Source: Streptomyces sp. NBC_00273 (GTDB lineage Bacteria > Actinomycetota > Actinomycetes > Streptomycetales > Streptomycetaceae). Taken from it: a stretch of 64,000 nucleotides of DNA. The DNA lies in the NCBI RefSeq assembly GCF_036178145.1, contig NZ_CP108067.1:8943001-9007000 (forward strand). Reading direction: 5' to 3'. The translations under genes were made by a program, and so were the position numbers. Below, piece by piece: positions 8,872-18,349 of this stretch. Below the pieces are notes generated by a model. That model ran no database searches and was not told the DNA's origin. It was given only the letters and a program-made list of their open reading frames with translations. Numbering within the stretch: position 1 is the first letter of the stretch; each line of letters opens with the position of its first letter.

Positions 8872-10764
8872 TCATCGCACGGAAGGCCGCGTCGCCGGGG
8901 GAGTGGGCCGCACCGCACCCTGGAGGGCCAGTGCGGTGAGCACGACCAGCGAGTCCGTCCAGCCCAAGGGCGCCACGGCGGACGGCAGCCCGGCACCGTT
9001 CACCGTTTCCGGGAGCTCGCCCAGCCCGTTCCGTTTCGACAGCACCCAGTCGAGCACCGCGCCCGCCTTCGCCGGCTCACCGGTACCGGCCCAGGCGAGG
9101 GCGAAGAAGGAAGTGCTGGCCGTCCACGCGTACGAACCCCAGCTGAAGGAGGGGTCGTTGCCGGGCGAGACCCCGCCGTTCGGCAGCAGCAGCGCCCGGT
9201 AGGTGGAGTCCAGCGCTTCACCGAGACCGGCCGGGGCGGCGTTGAACGGGGGCGCCATGAACGCCACCGCGCTGTCCCGGCCGTGCTCGCCGTCGACGGT
9301 CCGCTGGTACCCCAGCGGGGCGAAGGAGGTGGCGATCGCGGCCGACAGCCGCCGGGCCGCCTCCCCCCAGCGCTCCGCGTCCGCGCCCAGGCCCAGTCCC
9401 GAGGCCAGGTCGGCCGCGGAGTTGAGCCCGGCCAGCAGGGGAGCGGCGGTACCGATGTTGGCCGTGGTCGTGTCCAGCTCCCAGTAGTCCGGGGACGCCG
9501 GAGGCAGCCCGTCCGGTCCGAGGGAGCGGGCGGCGTGGTCGGCCGCCTTGCGGACCATCGGGTAGAGCGCGCGCAGCCGTTCGTCCCGCCCGCCGGGCGG
9601 CGCCGCCCGGTACCACTGCCACGTGGCCCAGGGCACCCAACCGTTGGCGTCCAACTGCCACTTGCGCGCGTCCGGCGGCCCGCTGCCGTCCAGCAGGGTA
9701 CGGGCCTCCCAGGTCCCGTCGGCCCGCTGGGTGAGCGCGTCGTAGCCCAGGATCCGGTAGGCCTCCTCGTCGTGCCCGGTGGCGGCGAAGGCCACTGCCG
9801 CGAACGCGCCGTCGCGCGGCCAGGAGTACTCCCACGGCGGCGCCCACGCCGCCGCGAACGCGCCATTGGGCCTCAGCAGCGCCCGCATCGACAGCAGGGC
9901 GCGCTGCGACGCGGCCCGCCGTTCGGCGGTGGTCCCCGGCACCGCGCCCGCCGCCAGCCACGCGCGGCTCTCCTCGACCTGCGCCAGGGCGCCCGGATCG
10001 TCCGCATCGACCACCACCGACGCCGAGGCCCCGTCCGGCAGGTACCGCCACCGGCCCGACGGCAGGCGCAGCACGTTGCTCCCGTCGACGTAGGAGGCGC
10101 CCACGGCGAAGGAGGGCAGGACGGCTTCGGCGGCGACCCGGTTGGTCAGCAGGCCCGACGTGCGGGCGGCGAGCGACGAGGCGGGCACGTAGCAGGGCTC
10201 GGTCTCCCCGCAGCGCTCGCTGCCGGTGGGATTGACGTGGAAGGCGAGCCGGGAGCCGTAGGCGTGCCAGCCGCCCCAGTACGCCCTGTCGTAGTTCCAG
10301 CTGGTCAGCGAGCCGGGCACCGACCGCGTGGTGCCGTACCAGGCGATCGGCCCGCTCTCCGCGGTGCTCGCCTGGAGGAACAGGTGGTACGTGGTGCCCG
10401 CGGTGACGGTGGCGTTCAGCGGGAACTCGACCCAGCCGGCGCCGGCGCCGCCGAGCGCCGCGAGGTCCAGGGTCGTCGAGGCGATCACCGACCCCGCGTC
10501 CTCGCGGACCCGGCGGACCTGCGCGGTCACGGTGCCCGTCGCCGCCCCGCTGCCCAGCCAGACGCTCACCCGGGACAGCCGGGTGCCGTCCACCGTGAAC
10601 TCCTGGGCCGCGGCGTTGTTCGTGGCCTTCACGCTGAACAGCGCGCTCTCGTGGCCGACCTGGCCGTCGTAGGGCGCGGCAGCCGCGGCGTGCGGGAGCG
10701 CGGCGGGCACCCCGGTGAGTGCCAGGCAGAGCACGGCGGGCAGCAAGGTCCTCGCGAACGCCAT
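8872..10764 (-). CDS. secreted GH15-like glucan/oligosaccharide hydrolase
   Basis: 630 residues. A Sec signal peptide (1-30, LLPAVLCLALTGVPAALPHAAAAA) leads into a beta-rich module (about 35-175) and then an (alpha/alpha)6 catalytic domain. GH15-like features are SWPRDGAF, KWQLDANGWVPWATWQWYR, SPDYWELDT near 428 (candidate general acid Glu) and GELPET near 584 (candidate base Glu). Glucoamylase, glucodextranase or trehalase activity would fit; the sequence does not decide. The start follows GGAAGGGG. An imperfect inverted repeat at 11005-11029 upstream might be a sugar-repressor operator. Confidence 0.8.
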   Translation of the reverse strand: MAFARTLLPAVLCLALTGVPAALPHAAAAAPYDGQVGHESALFSVKATNNAAAQEFTVDGTRLSRVSVWLGSGAATGTVTAQVRRVREDAGSVIASTTLDLAALGGAGAGWVEFPLNATVTAGTTYHLFLQASTAESGPIAWYGTTRSVPGSLTSWNYDRAYWGGWHAYGSRLAFHVNPTGSERCGETEPCYVPASSLAARTSGLLTNRVAAEAVLPSFAVGASYVDGSNVLRLPSGRWRYLPDGASASVVVDADDPGALAQVEESRAWLAAGAVPGTTAERRAASQRALLSMRALLRPNGAFAAAWAPPWEYSWPRDGAFAAVAFAATGHDEEAYRILGYDALTQRADGTWEARTLLDGSGPPDARKWQLDANGWVPWATWQWYRAAPPGGRDERLRALYPMVRKAADHAARSLGPDGLPPASPDYWELDTTTANIGTAAPLLAGLNSAADLASGLGLGADAERWGEAARRLSAAIATSFAPLGYQRTVDGEHGRDSAVAFMAPPFNAAPAGLGEALDSTYRALLLPNGGVSPGNDPSFSWGSYAWTASTSFFALAWAGTGEPAKAGAVLDWVLSKRNGLGELPETVNGAGLPSAVAPLGWTDSLVVLTALALQGAVRPTPPATRPSVR

Positions 10765-11393
10765 CTGTACAGCCCCTTCCTACTCGACGGGCGCGCGGGG
10801 CGCAGGGGCCGGGGCGCCGAAAGCTGGACCCACCATGCAGGTACGGGGCACCGGGGCGGGGGGAGTCGGGACGTGTCCCACCGGATGGGGCCGCAGTGAC
10901 ATCCGATCGTGTGACGGGAACAGCGGAAGGGGCCCCGGTCGGGCGCGTGTCGGTGGAGGCGCTCGGCAGGCACGCCGGGGCGCGCGCGAGCGGACGGGGG
11001 CGCGCGAAGAAGCGGATGCGCTTGCTTCGGAAGATTTTCAGGGACCGGCTTGCACGATCGGGCTCGCTTTCCGATGGGGTGGTGAATAGGAGCGCCTCTT
11101 GCTCCACGGCAGCCGGTTCGGGGGGTAGGCGTGCCGGTTGCTCATGATCCACTTGAAAGGTTCCGCGCCGACGTGAATGTTGCCGAGACGACCGCCCTCG
11201 CGCTGTTAGCCACCAGTGCCCGTTGTCGCGTCATCGATGTGTTCAGGGCGCCGATGCGCCTGCCGGGTGCGGGGGTGCGGACGGGAACCGGTGGACCATC
11301 CGCCGGCCACCGCCGTGCCGCTCCCCGCGCCCGCCACCGTGAGGTCCCCGCCGCCCCGGAGCGCGGCGACGAGCAGCTGCTGTGGGGGAGCGT
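10765..11393. other. long intergenic region with an imperfect inverted repeat (11005-11029)
   Basis: 629 bp between the divergent GH15-like and sigma-factor genes. No frame here has a credible start plus conserved sequence; an 88-codon frame at 11131-11397 has no ribosome-binding site and overlaps the sigma start. The stretch around 11030-11100 is less GC-rich than the rest. The pairing CGAAG-AAGCG / CGCTT-g-CTTCG (11005-11029, GATG loop, one bulged G) is the best operator candidate. TTGAAA at 11153 is a possible -35 for the sigma operon. Confidence 0.4.
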
Positions 11394-11969
11394 ATGAGCG
11401 AAGGCGATTTCGATCCATCGGGGGACCAGGCGGTCTCCAGCGAACTGGCCGGCGTGCTGCCGGTGGACTTCACCGCGTTCCACTCCCAACAGCACCGTGC
11501 CTACCTGCGCTACGCCCACCTGCAGCTGGGAAACCCCAAGGACGCCGAGGAAGTCGTCGACGACGTGTTCACCTTCTTGCTGAAGGTGTGGCGCCAGGCC
11601 CTGAAGGAGGCGAGCCTCCACGGTTTCGCGTGGGCGGTGCTGCGCGAGCACGTCGAAAGGCGGCTGGCGGCCCTGGGCCGGCAGGTGGCGATGGTGGAGA
11701 CGGCGTGGTTCGCAGCGCTGCGCCGCTCCTCCAGAGAGCGGCTGGAACTGCTGGAGTCGAAGCTCGGGCTGTACGCGGCGATCGCGGGCCTGTCCGAGCG
11801 GCAGTACGACGTGGTGCTGCTGGCCTTCCTCCTGGGCAACGACTCCGACACGGTCGCCCGGATGATGGGGATCACCCCCGCGACGGTCCGCTCGCACATC
11901 CGCGGCGCACGCCGAACCCTGTCCCGCAAGCTCGGGGTGGAATGGATCCCCGGAGAGGAGAAGGACTAG
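11394..11969 (+). CDS. ECF-like sigma-70 family factor
   Basis: 191 residues. Region 2 is DFTAFHSQQHRAYLRYAHLQLGN..DAEEVVDDVFTFLLKVW and region 4 is GLSERQYDVVLLAFLLG..VARMMGITPATVRSHIRGARRTL, a normal ECF arrangement without regions 1 or 3. The ATG at 11394 follows GGGGGAG. The stop shares one base with the GTG of the next gene (TAGTG), so the two are translationally coupled. The partner is an IclR-domain protein instead of a zinc-finger anti-sigma, which is unusual. Confidence 0.85.
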   Translation: MSEGDFDPSGDQAVSSELAGVLPVDFTAFHSQQHRAYLRYAHLQLGNPKDAEEVVDDVFTFLLKVWRQALKEASLHGFAWAVLREHVERRLAALGRQVAMVETAWFAALRRSSRERLELLESKLGLYAAIAGLSERQYDVVLLAFLLGNDSDTVARMMGITPATVRSHIRGARRTLSRKLGVEWIPGEEKD

Positions 11970-13708
11970 TGAGCGACATGCCCCGCCACCGCGACATGCC
12001 GCTGTGCGAACTGGACGCGGCCCTTGCGGACGCGACGGTATTCGCGGAGGAGTACGCCGGATACGACGAGGGCGCGGCCCGCCGTCGCATCGCCCGCCGG
12101 ATCGTCGCCGACCGCGCCCGCTCGGCGATCGGCACCACCGGCCCCCCCGGTGCTGCCACCCCGCCGCCGCGGGGACCGGCCGCATCCGCATCCGCCTGCG
12201 CCTCCGCATTCGCCACAGCAGCCGACGACCTCATCCTCGACGCCGCCTGTCACGTGCGCGCCGCCCGGGGTCTGGACGACCTCACCTGGTGCCTCGTGGA
12301 GAGCCGGCCCTTCGCCGAACTCGCCCTCGACGCCGACTCCTGGCCGCACGGCGTGGACTCGGCCCTGCTGTTCGGCTGCCTGCTCCACCTGGCCGACCGG
12401 ATGGAGGACGCGCAGTTCTGGTTCCAGTACGCGGCCGGGGCGGGCTCGCAGACCGCCGCCCACTGCCTCTACCTCCTGCACCTCGCCCGGGCCGAGGTCG
12501 CGACCGCCCGCCACTGGAGGGGCCAGGCCCAGACCCTGCCCCCGGAAGAGCACCTGCCGCCCCTGCCACCGCTCCCGGAACACCTCGAAGGGGCCCTCGG
12601 CGCCTCGGTCATCTGGACCACCCCGCCCATCACCACCCAGGACCTCAGCGCCCTCACCACCGGACCCGGACGGGCCGGCCGGTCCCCGTGCCGGCTCCCC
12701 GCACGACTGCGCCAGGCGGTCACGGCCCGCCCCCGCAAGGAGCACCCCGATCTGGGGGAGGTCGTCACCCCCGGCCCGCAGGTGGCGGTCGCCGTCGCGC
12801 AGAACGCCCGGCTCAACACCCTGCACCTGACGGACCAGGCGAACTCCTGGGCCCTCGAAGCACTGAAACGCCCCCGGCCGACCCACGCCGCCCGGAAGCC
12901 CCCCGAAGGGAGCCCCGCCCCCGCCGCACTGGAATCCGCCCACCAGGCACTGCGCGTCCTGGAAGTCATCAACCGCTACTCGGGCGGCGTGAACCTGACC
13001 CAGATCGCCCGTGAAACGGCACTGCCGCAACTGGTCCTCGCCCGGGCCATGGAGCAGCTGATCCGCGCGAACCTCGCCACCCCGACCGGACCGGACGCGT
13101 ACGTCGCCGGCAGCGCCCTCCTGCTGGCCGAATCGGCGAACGGAGACGGACGCGGGCACCTGCACGAGACCCTCGCCTGGGTGCGGGACGCCGTCGGCGC
13201 CGCCGTCTACGTCGCCCGCTACACCGACGGCGAGGTCTCCATCACCCAGTACGCCGACGGACCTGCCGCACCCGTGGTTGAGGAGTGGGTCGACTTCCGC
13301 GTCGCCGCCCACGCCTCCGCCGTGGGCAAGGCGCTGCTGACCCAACTCGACCACGACGACCGGAAGGACCACCTGGCCCGCCACCGGCTCACCCGGTTCA
13401 CGCCCCACACCCTCACCAGCCAACAGGACCTGTTCCACCAGCTCGACGACCGCCCGCCGAACACCCCCCTCCTCGACCTGCAGGAGTACGCGGTCGGCAC
13501 GGTGTGCGCGGCGGTGCCGATCACCGCGGGCCCGAAGGCGGAATGCGTGGCCCTGTCCATCCCGGTCCCCGACCCCAGCCGGTTGAAGCAGGCCGCCCGG
13601 CTCCTGCAGAGCGAGGCGGCCGCGGTCTTACTCGCCCTGATCGTCGCCGGTAGCACCCCGCCCACGGCACGGCGGCCGGAGTGCATCATCCTGTCGCCGA
13701 CGGCCTGA
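11969..13708 (+). CDS. large IclR-type regulator coupled to a sigma factor
   Basis: 579 residues. The N-terminal part (about 75-200) is helical and looks like a TPR/Sel1-type repeat (DAQFWFQYAAGAGSQTAAHC). A Pro-rich middle follows. An IclR-like winged helix sits near 325-375 (ALRVLEVINRYSGGVNLTQI) and an IclR effector domain near 390-560 (AVYVARYTDGEVSITQYADG, HASAVGKALL, CAAVPI). The usual IclR protein is about 260 residues, so the front 320 residues are extra. The GTG start overlaps the sigma stop and GAGGAGAAGG precedes it. It may modulate or replace the anti-sigma role; this is inference. It ends in a 13-bp-stem terminator. Confidence 0.78.
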   Translation: MSDMPRHRDMPLCELDAALADATVFAEEYAGYDEGAARRRIARRIVADRARSAIGTTGPPGAATPPPRGPAASASACASAFATAADDLILDAACHVRAARGLDDLTWCLVESRPFAELALDADSWPHGVDSALLFGCLLHLADRMEDAQFWFQYAAGAGSQTAAHCLYLLHLARAEVATARHWRGQAQTLPPEEHLPPLPPLPEHLEGALGASVIWTTPPITTQDLSALTTGPGRAGRSPCRLPARLRQAVTARPRKEHPDLGEVVTPGPQVAVAVAQNARLNTLHLTDQANSWALEALKRPRPTHAARKPPEGSPAPAALESAHQALRVLEVINRYSGGVNLTQIARETALPQLVLARAMEQLIRANLATPTGPDAYVAGSALLLAESANGDGRGHLHETLAWVRDAVGAAVYVARYTDGEVSITQYADGPAAPVVEEWVDFRVAAHASAVGKALLTQLDHDDRKDHLARHRLTRFTPHTLTSQQDLFHQLDDRPPNTPLLDLQEYAVGTVCAAVPITAGPKAECVALSIPVPDPSRLKQAARLLQSEAAAVLLALIVAGSTPPTARRPECIILSPTA

Positions 13709-13721
13709 GAGCGGCCACAGC

Positions 13722-13766
13722 GGCGGACGGGCCCGACGCGCCCCGGGTGCGGCGGGCCCGTCCGCC
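13722..13766 (+). terminator. hairpin terminator of the sigma/IclR operon
   Basis: A perfect 13-bp stem, GGCGGACGGGCCC (13722-13734) with GGGCCCGTCCGCC (13754-13766), begins 14 bp after the IclR-protein stop codon. Confidence 0.8.
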
Positions 13767-13827
13767 GTCCCCCGGGCGCGCCGGCGCGTGAGATGCGGGC
13801 CTGCGCCCCGCGTGGGATAACGGCACC

Positions 13828-14562
13828 ATGAACGAGCTCCCGACGGCCACGGCCGCGGAAATCAAGATCAGCTTCGCCGGGGCGGAGGCGAAGGCAGCCT
13901 TCGACGCCCTGGAGCTCGACCGGGACGAGGGGAGCCGCCGCTTGATCCATTTCTGGGACAGACCGCAGTGGGCGGCAGACGGCACGGTGACCCTGCCCCT
14001 GCTGGATCGGGGCATCATCCTGCGTCGGCGCCGGGACGACGAGGGGCCCGAGTCCGAGCGGGAGACCGACCTGACCGTCAAACTGCGTCCCTGCCCCCCG
14101 CTGCCGGAGCGCTGGCGGGAGGATCGGGAGGGCGAGGGCTGGAAGTTCAAGATCGAGGACGACCGGACGGGCCCGGAGTTCACGCCGATGGTGTCGGCTT
14201 CGTTGGAGGCCGAGGGCGGCCCGCCCGAGCTGTTGCTCATCGAGCAACAGCGGGAACTCCTGGGCGTGGCCAGGCTCACCGAGGCCGATCTCGCCGACCT
14301 GACCGGGCTGGGCCCCGTACGCGCCGTGAAGTGGAAGGACGACTGGGACGAGCTGCCCGGCAAGGTGGCGATCGAGGAATGGCGCACCGACAACGGCCTG
14401 CGCTTCCTGGAAGTGTCGGTGCGGTCGGACATCGCCGATGCCGCCGAGGTCCAGGCGCAGCTCGAACAGGCCCTGCGGGACCGCGACATCACCCCGCCGC
14501 CGTTCGGCGAGCGCAAGACCGAGGCCGTCATGACGGCCCTCGCCCGCGACGCGCACCTCTGA
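13828..14562 (+). CDS. CYTH-like (triphosphate tunnel fold) protein
   Basis: 244 residues, soluble. The N-terminus AAEIKISFAG resembles the ExExK strand of CYTH proteins, though the first acidic position is not well conserved. Further barrel-like strands with charged residues follow: FWDRP, GIILRRRRDD, DLTVKLRPC, WKFKIEDDRTG and VKWKDDW. Basic and acidic residues alternate as in inorganic triphosphatases or thiamine triphosphatases. Activity on triphosphates is inferred. It is monocistronic and convergent with the HAD phosphatase gene 15 bp away. Confidence 0.6.
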   Translation: MNELPTATAAEIKISFAGAEAKAAFDALELDRDEGSRRLIHFWDRPQWAADGTVTLPLLDRGIILRRRRDDEGPESERETDLTVKLRPCPPLPERWREDREGEGWKFKIEDDRTGPEFTPMVSASLEAEGGPPELLLIEQQRELLGVARLTEADLADLTGLGPVRAVKWKDDWDELPGKVAIEEWRTDNGLRFLEVSVRSDIADAAEVQAQLEQALRDRDITPPPFGERKTEAVMTALARDAHL

Positions 14563-14577
14563 CCAGGCCGCCGAGGG

Positions 14578-15228
14578 TCACCCCGAGACGATGAGGCCGG
14601 GCAGTTCGCGCATGTCGCGGAAGACGACGGTGCCGGCGCCTTCGAGCCGTTCGGCCGGGGTCAGTCCCCCCGCGTAGCCGAAGGACCGCATGCCTGCGGC
14701 GCGGGCTGCCTCGACACCGGGGCGGCTGTCCTCGACCACCGCGCACGCCGCCGGGTCGACGCCCATCCGCTGAGCCGCGTACAGGAACAGGTCGGGGGCG
14801 GGCTTGCCGCGGCTGACCTCGGTGGCGCTGTAGATGCGGCCCTCGAAGTGCTCGTAGAGGCCGGTGCGACCGAGGGTGTGGCGCATCTTCTCGTGCGAGC
14901 CGCTGGAGGCGACGCAGGTCGGCAGGGTGATCGTACCGAGTGCCTGCGGCAGTCCCTCGACGGCGGACAACCCGGCGTCCACCGCCACGCGGTGGCGCTG
15001 TTCGAACAGCTCCCGCCAGAGGCCGGCCGTCTCGTCGCCGAGCCGGCCGGCGATGTCCTTGTGGATGGAGGCGCTGGAGCGCCCGATGAAGCGGTCCATG
15101 ACCTCTTCCTCGGTCAGCGGCCAGCCCAGCTCCGCTCCCAACGCGACCTGGAGGGGCAGCGCGATGCGCTCGGTGTCGACGAGCACTCCGTCGCAGTCGA
15201 ATATCACGAGTTCAATCGGCTTGATCAT
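14578..15228 (-). CDS. HAD-family phosphatase (subfamily IA)
   Basis: 216 residues. Motif I is VIFDCDGVLVDTE (Asp nucleophile and Asp acid), motif II Ser/Thr is in VASSGSHEKM, motif III Lys is GKPAPDLF and motif IV is VVEDSRPGVEAA. A helical cap lies between about 18 and 85. The length and pattern match beta-phosphoglucomutase or YieH-type sugar-phosphate phosphatases. The substrate is unknown. It shares orientation with the upstream sulfatase gene, 63 bp away, but a functional link is not evident. Confidence 0.9.
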   Translation of the reverse strand: MIKPIELVIFDCDGVLVDTERIALPLQVALGAELGWPLTEEEVMDRFIGRSSASIHKDIAGRLGDETAGLWRELFEQRHRVAVDAGLSAVEGLPQALGTITLPTCVASSGSHEKMRHTLGRTGLYEHFEGRIYSATEVSRGKPAPDLFLYAAQRMGVDPAACAVVEDSRPGVEAARAAGMRSFGYAGGLTPAERLEGAGTVVFRDMRELPGLIVSG

Positions 15229-15291
15229 TCCCGCAGCATAGGGGCCGATCCGGGGCGCGACGCAGGTCGGTCCCGGCCCTGGTGGGTGCCG

Positions 15292-17193
15292 TCAGGGGGT
15301 GACGATGGCGAAGTCCGGGTCGGGGGAGTCGAGGTAGGAGAAGAGTTCGGCGACGACCGAGGGGTCACCGTCGAGGGCCACCCCCTCGTGCCGCAGGAGG
15401 TCGTCCAGCGGCACGGCGCCGAGCAGGAGCCCGCGCAGGAGCGGTTCGCCGAGGACGAGGACGGCGTGCGGGCGGCCGGCCGCGGGGTTGTCCCCGCGGA
15501 CGCCGGTCAGTACGCCGTTGCCCAGGCGCAGCGTCAGCGGGTCCGAGCCGGGCAGGACGAACCGTACGGCGACGTCCGCGTGCCAGGCCCGGGGCCCGTC
15601 GATCCGTACGGCGAGGGAGTCCACCAGCTGGTCCAGGCTCAGGGCGGCGAGTACGTCCGGGGACGCGGCGGTGGCCGGTGTCCCGATCTGCTCGCCGCGC
15701 AGTTCCTGGGCGCCGGTGAGGTAGAAGTTGCGCCAGGTGCCGTTCTCGGCGCCGTAGCCGAGCTGCTCCAGGGCATCGGCCTGGAGCTCCCGGGCCTCTG
15801 CGTTCGACGGATCGGCGAAGACGACGTGGTCGACCACCTGGGCCACCCAGCGGAAGTCGCCCTGCTCGAAGGAGGTCCGGGCACGGCGCAGGACCTCTGC
15901 CGCACCGCCCATGAACTCGACGTAGCGGCGGGCGGATTCCTCCGGCGGGTGCTGCCACAAGAGCGCCGGGTTCCCTTCGAACCAGCCCATGTACCGCTGG
16001 TAGACGGCCTTGACGTTGTGGCTGACGGACCCGTAGTAGCCGTGGGTGTGCCAGGCGGCCTCCAGCGCCGGCGGCATGCGCAGCGTTTCGGCGATCTCGG
16101 TGCCCGTGTACCCCTGGTTGAGCAGGCGGACCGTCTGGTCGTGGAGGTACGCGTACAGGTCCCGCTGCTGCGCCAGGTACGACATGGCCCGCTCGCGGCC
16201 CCACGTGGGCCAGTGGTGGGAAGCGAAGACGACGTCGCACCGGTCGCCGAACAGCGCGATGGACTCGGTGAGGTACGCGGCCCAGGCGTGCGGGTCGCGT
16301 ACCAGGGCGCCGCGCAGGGTCAGCAGGTTGTGCAGGGTGTGGGTGGCGTTCTCGGCCATGCACAGGGCCCGGTGGTCGGGCAGTAGCAGGTTGAACTCCG
16401 CCGGGGCCTCGGTGCCCGGGGTCAGTTGGAAGACCATGCGCACGCCGTCGACGGTCTCCTCCTGGCCGGTACGGGTGATGTCGACGGTCGGCGGGATCAG
16501 CGTCACCCGGCCGGTGGAGGTGGTTTGGCCCAGGCCCGCACCGACCTGGCCGCGCGGGCCCTTGGGCAGACCGGCCCCGTACATGTATCCCGCGCGGCGG
16601 GCCATCGCGGTGCCGGCGTAGACGTTCTCGCTGGCCGCGTGTTCGAGGCAGCCCTCGGGCGCCAGGACCGGGACCCGGCCCGCGTCGACTTCGGCCTGGG
16701 TGGTGACGCCCTTGACGCCGCCGAAGTGGTCGGCGTGGCTGTGGGTGTAGAGGACGCCCGTGACCGGACGGTCCCCGCGGTGGGCCCGGTACAGGGCGAG
16801 GGCCGCGGCCGCCGTCTCCTCGCAGATCAGCGGGTCGATCACGACGACGCCGTGTTCGCCCTCGACGAGGGTCATGTTCGACAGGTCCAGGCCGCGCACC
16901 TGGTACACGCCTTCCACGACCTGGAAGAGGCCTTGGAGGGCGACGAGGCGGCTCTGGCGCCACAAGCTGGGATGGACGGTGTCCGGACGGTCCCCGTTGA
17001 GGAAGGCGTAGGCGTCGCCGTCCCAGACGACGCTCCCGTCCTCGGCCCTGATCACGCAGGGCTCCAGGGCGGCGACGAAGCCGCGGGTGGCGTCGTCGAA
17101 GTCGGCGCGGTCGGCGAAGGCGGCGTTGCCGCGCGCCGCGCGGTGAGCGGCGCCGATCGATTCGCAAGCGTCGTGTCCGGGGCCGTTCTCCAT
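15292..17193 (-). CDS. alkyl sulfatase-type metallo-beta-lactamase-fold hydrolase
   Basis: 633 residues, the length of the SdsA1/BDS1 family. The Zn-binding THSHADHFGG lies at about 147-156. More metal-site regions are AENATHTLHNL and FASHHWPTWG, followed by the family's helical dimerisation domain and an SCP2-like C-terminal domain (LSLDQLVDSLAVRIDG onward). No signal peptide is seen, so it should act in the cytoplasm on alkyl sulfate esters, releasing sulfate and alcohol. Start 17193 follows GAGGAGG at a normal distance. It diverges from a dienelactone hydrolase-like gene across 288 bp. Confidence 0.9.
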   Translation of the reverse strand: MENGPGHDACESIGAAHRAARGNAAFADRADFDDATRGFVAALEPCVIRAEDGSVVWDGDAYAFLNGDRPDTVHPSLWRQSRLVALQGLFQVVEGVYQVRGLDLSNMTLVEGEHGVVVIDPLICEETAAAALALYRAHRGDRPVTGVLYTHSHADHFGGVKGVTTQAEVDAGRVPVLAPEGCLEHAASENVYAGTAMARRAGYMYGAGLPKGPRGQVGAGLGQTTSTGRVTLIPPTVDITRTGQEETVDGVRMVFQLTPGTEAPAEFNLLLPDHRALCMAENATHTLHNLLTLRGALVRDPHAWAAYLTESIALFGDRCDVVFASHHWPTWGRERAMSYLAQQRDLYAYLHDQTVRLLNQGYTGTEIAETLRMPPALEAAWHTHGYYGSVSHNVKAVYQRYMGWFEGNPALLWQHPPEESARRYVEFMGGAAEVLRRARTSFEQGDFRWVAQVVDHVVFADPSNAEARELQADALEQLGYGAENGTWRNFYLTGAQELRGEQIGTPATAASPDVLAALSLDQLVDSLAVRIDGPRAWHADVAVRFVLPGSDPLTLRLGNGVLTGVRGDNPAAGRPHAVLVLGEPLLRGLLLGAVPLDDLLRHEGVALDGDPSVVAELFSYLDSPDPDFAIVTP

Positions 17194-17481
17194 CGGGTGA
17201 GCCTCCTCGGGCGGTGCCTGACCGGCCCCGGCCGGGCCGGGCGAGGGGCCCACGGCGGGCGCCGCCGCTCCACCCCAGCCTCACCCGGCCGCACCCCGCA
17301 CGCCCGGCGCGTTCCGCCGTCCGGGTGGTGGGGGAGGGGCCGGGCGGCCCCGGGCCACCGTGTTGCTCGCCCCCGTCCTCGGGGGGCGTACCGAAACGTG
17401 TCCCGTTCGCTTGACCACAGGGCTCTACTTCTCGGTAACTTGATGTCGTCCAGGAGAGGGTCGTCAAAAGGAGCGGGGCGC

Positions 17482-18321
17482 GTGGCAGACCACGACCTGA
17501 GCGGGTTCGAGAAGAGCACGTTCACCCATGACGGCGCCACCCGCCGGATCCTGCGCCGGGGCACGGGCCCCGCGGTGATCGTCATGGCGGAGATCCCGGG
17601 CATCACCCCCAAGGTCATCGAGTTCGCCGAGCACGTCGCGGCGTCCGGCTGCACGGCCGTACTTCCGGTGCTCTTCGGGGAGCCCGGCCGTGATGCGGAT
17701 CCCGGCACGGTCGGTCGGTCGAGTGCCGGCCGCTACATGGCCTCGTCGCTGTGGCGGGTGTGCGTGAGCCGCGAGTTCACGCTGCTGGCCACGGGGCGCA
17801 GTTCGCGCGTCGTGCAATGGCTGCGCGCCCTGGCGGCCGCCGAACACGAGCGCTGCGGCGGTCCAGGAGTCGGCGCCGTAGGGATGTGCCTGACGGGCGG
17901 ATTCGCCCTGGCGATGGCCACGGACGAGCGCCTCGTCGCCCCGGTGCTCTCCCAGCCTTCGCTCCCGCTGGCCTGCACCGCGGGCCGCGCGGGCACCATC
18001 GACATCAGCCCCGAGGACCTCGCGGTCGTCCGCGGACGCTGCGAACGCGAGGGGCTCCAGGTGCTCGGACTGCGCTTCCGGGGCGACCGGCTCGTCCCCG
18101 GCGACCGGTTCGCCCACCTCCGGCGGGAACTCGGGGACGCCTTCGTCGCCATCGAGCTGGACGCGAGCGCGGCGAACCCGCAGAGCGCCCTCGCACCGCA
18201 CTCCGTCCTGACGGAACACCTCATCGACGAACCGGGACAGCCCACCCGGCAGGCGCTCGACACCGTCCTCGACCTGTTCCGCACCCGGCTGCTCGGGGAA
18301 CGGCCCGCTCCTGCCGTGTGA
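17482..18321 (+). CDS. dienelactone hydrolase-family protein
   Basis: 279 residues, alpha/beta-hydrolase fold. VGMCLTGGFALAMA provides the GxCxxG nucleophile elbow with Cys in place of Ser, the hallmark of dienelactone hydrolases. HSVLTEHL near the C-terminus includes a plausible catalytic His. The GTG start follows AAAAGGAG at 8 nt. TTGACC at 17411 with TAACTT at 17436 is a weak promoter candidate (19-bp spacing). The substrate is unknown, and there are no aromatic catabolism genes beside it. Confidence 0.85.
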   Translation: MADHDLSGFEKSTFTHDGATRRILRRGTGPAVIVMAEIPGITPKVIEFAEHVAASGCTAVLPVLFGEPGRDADPGTVGRSSAGRYMASSLWRVCVSREFTLLATGRSSRVVQWLRALAAAEHERCGGPGVGAVGMCLTGGFALAMATDERLVAPVLSQPSLPLACTAGRAGTIDISPEDLAVVRGRCEREGLQVLGLRFRGDRLVPGDRFAHLRRELGDAFVAIELDASAANPQSALAPHSVLTEHLIDEPGQPTRQALDTVLDLFRTRLLGERPAPAV

Positions 18322-18349
18322 CGGGTTCGTCCGACGGGGGCCGGACCCC

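Noticed and set aside
11131..11397. An 88-residue ORF before the sigma gene
   Set aside because: No ribosome-binding site, overlap with the sigma start, and low-complexity translation.
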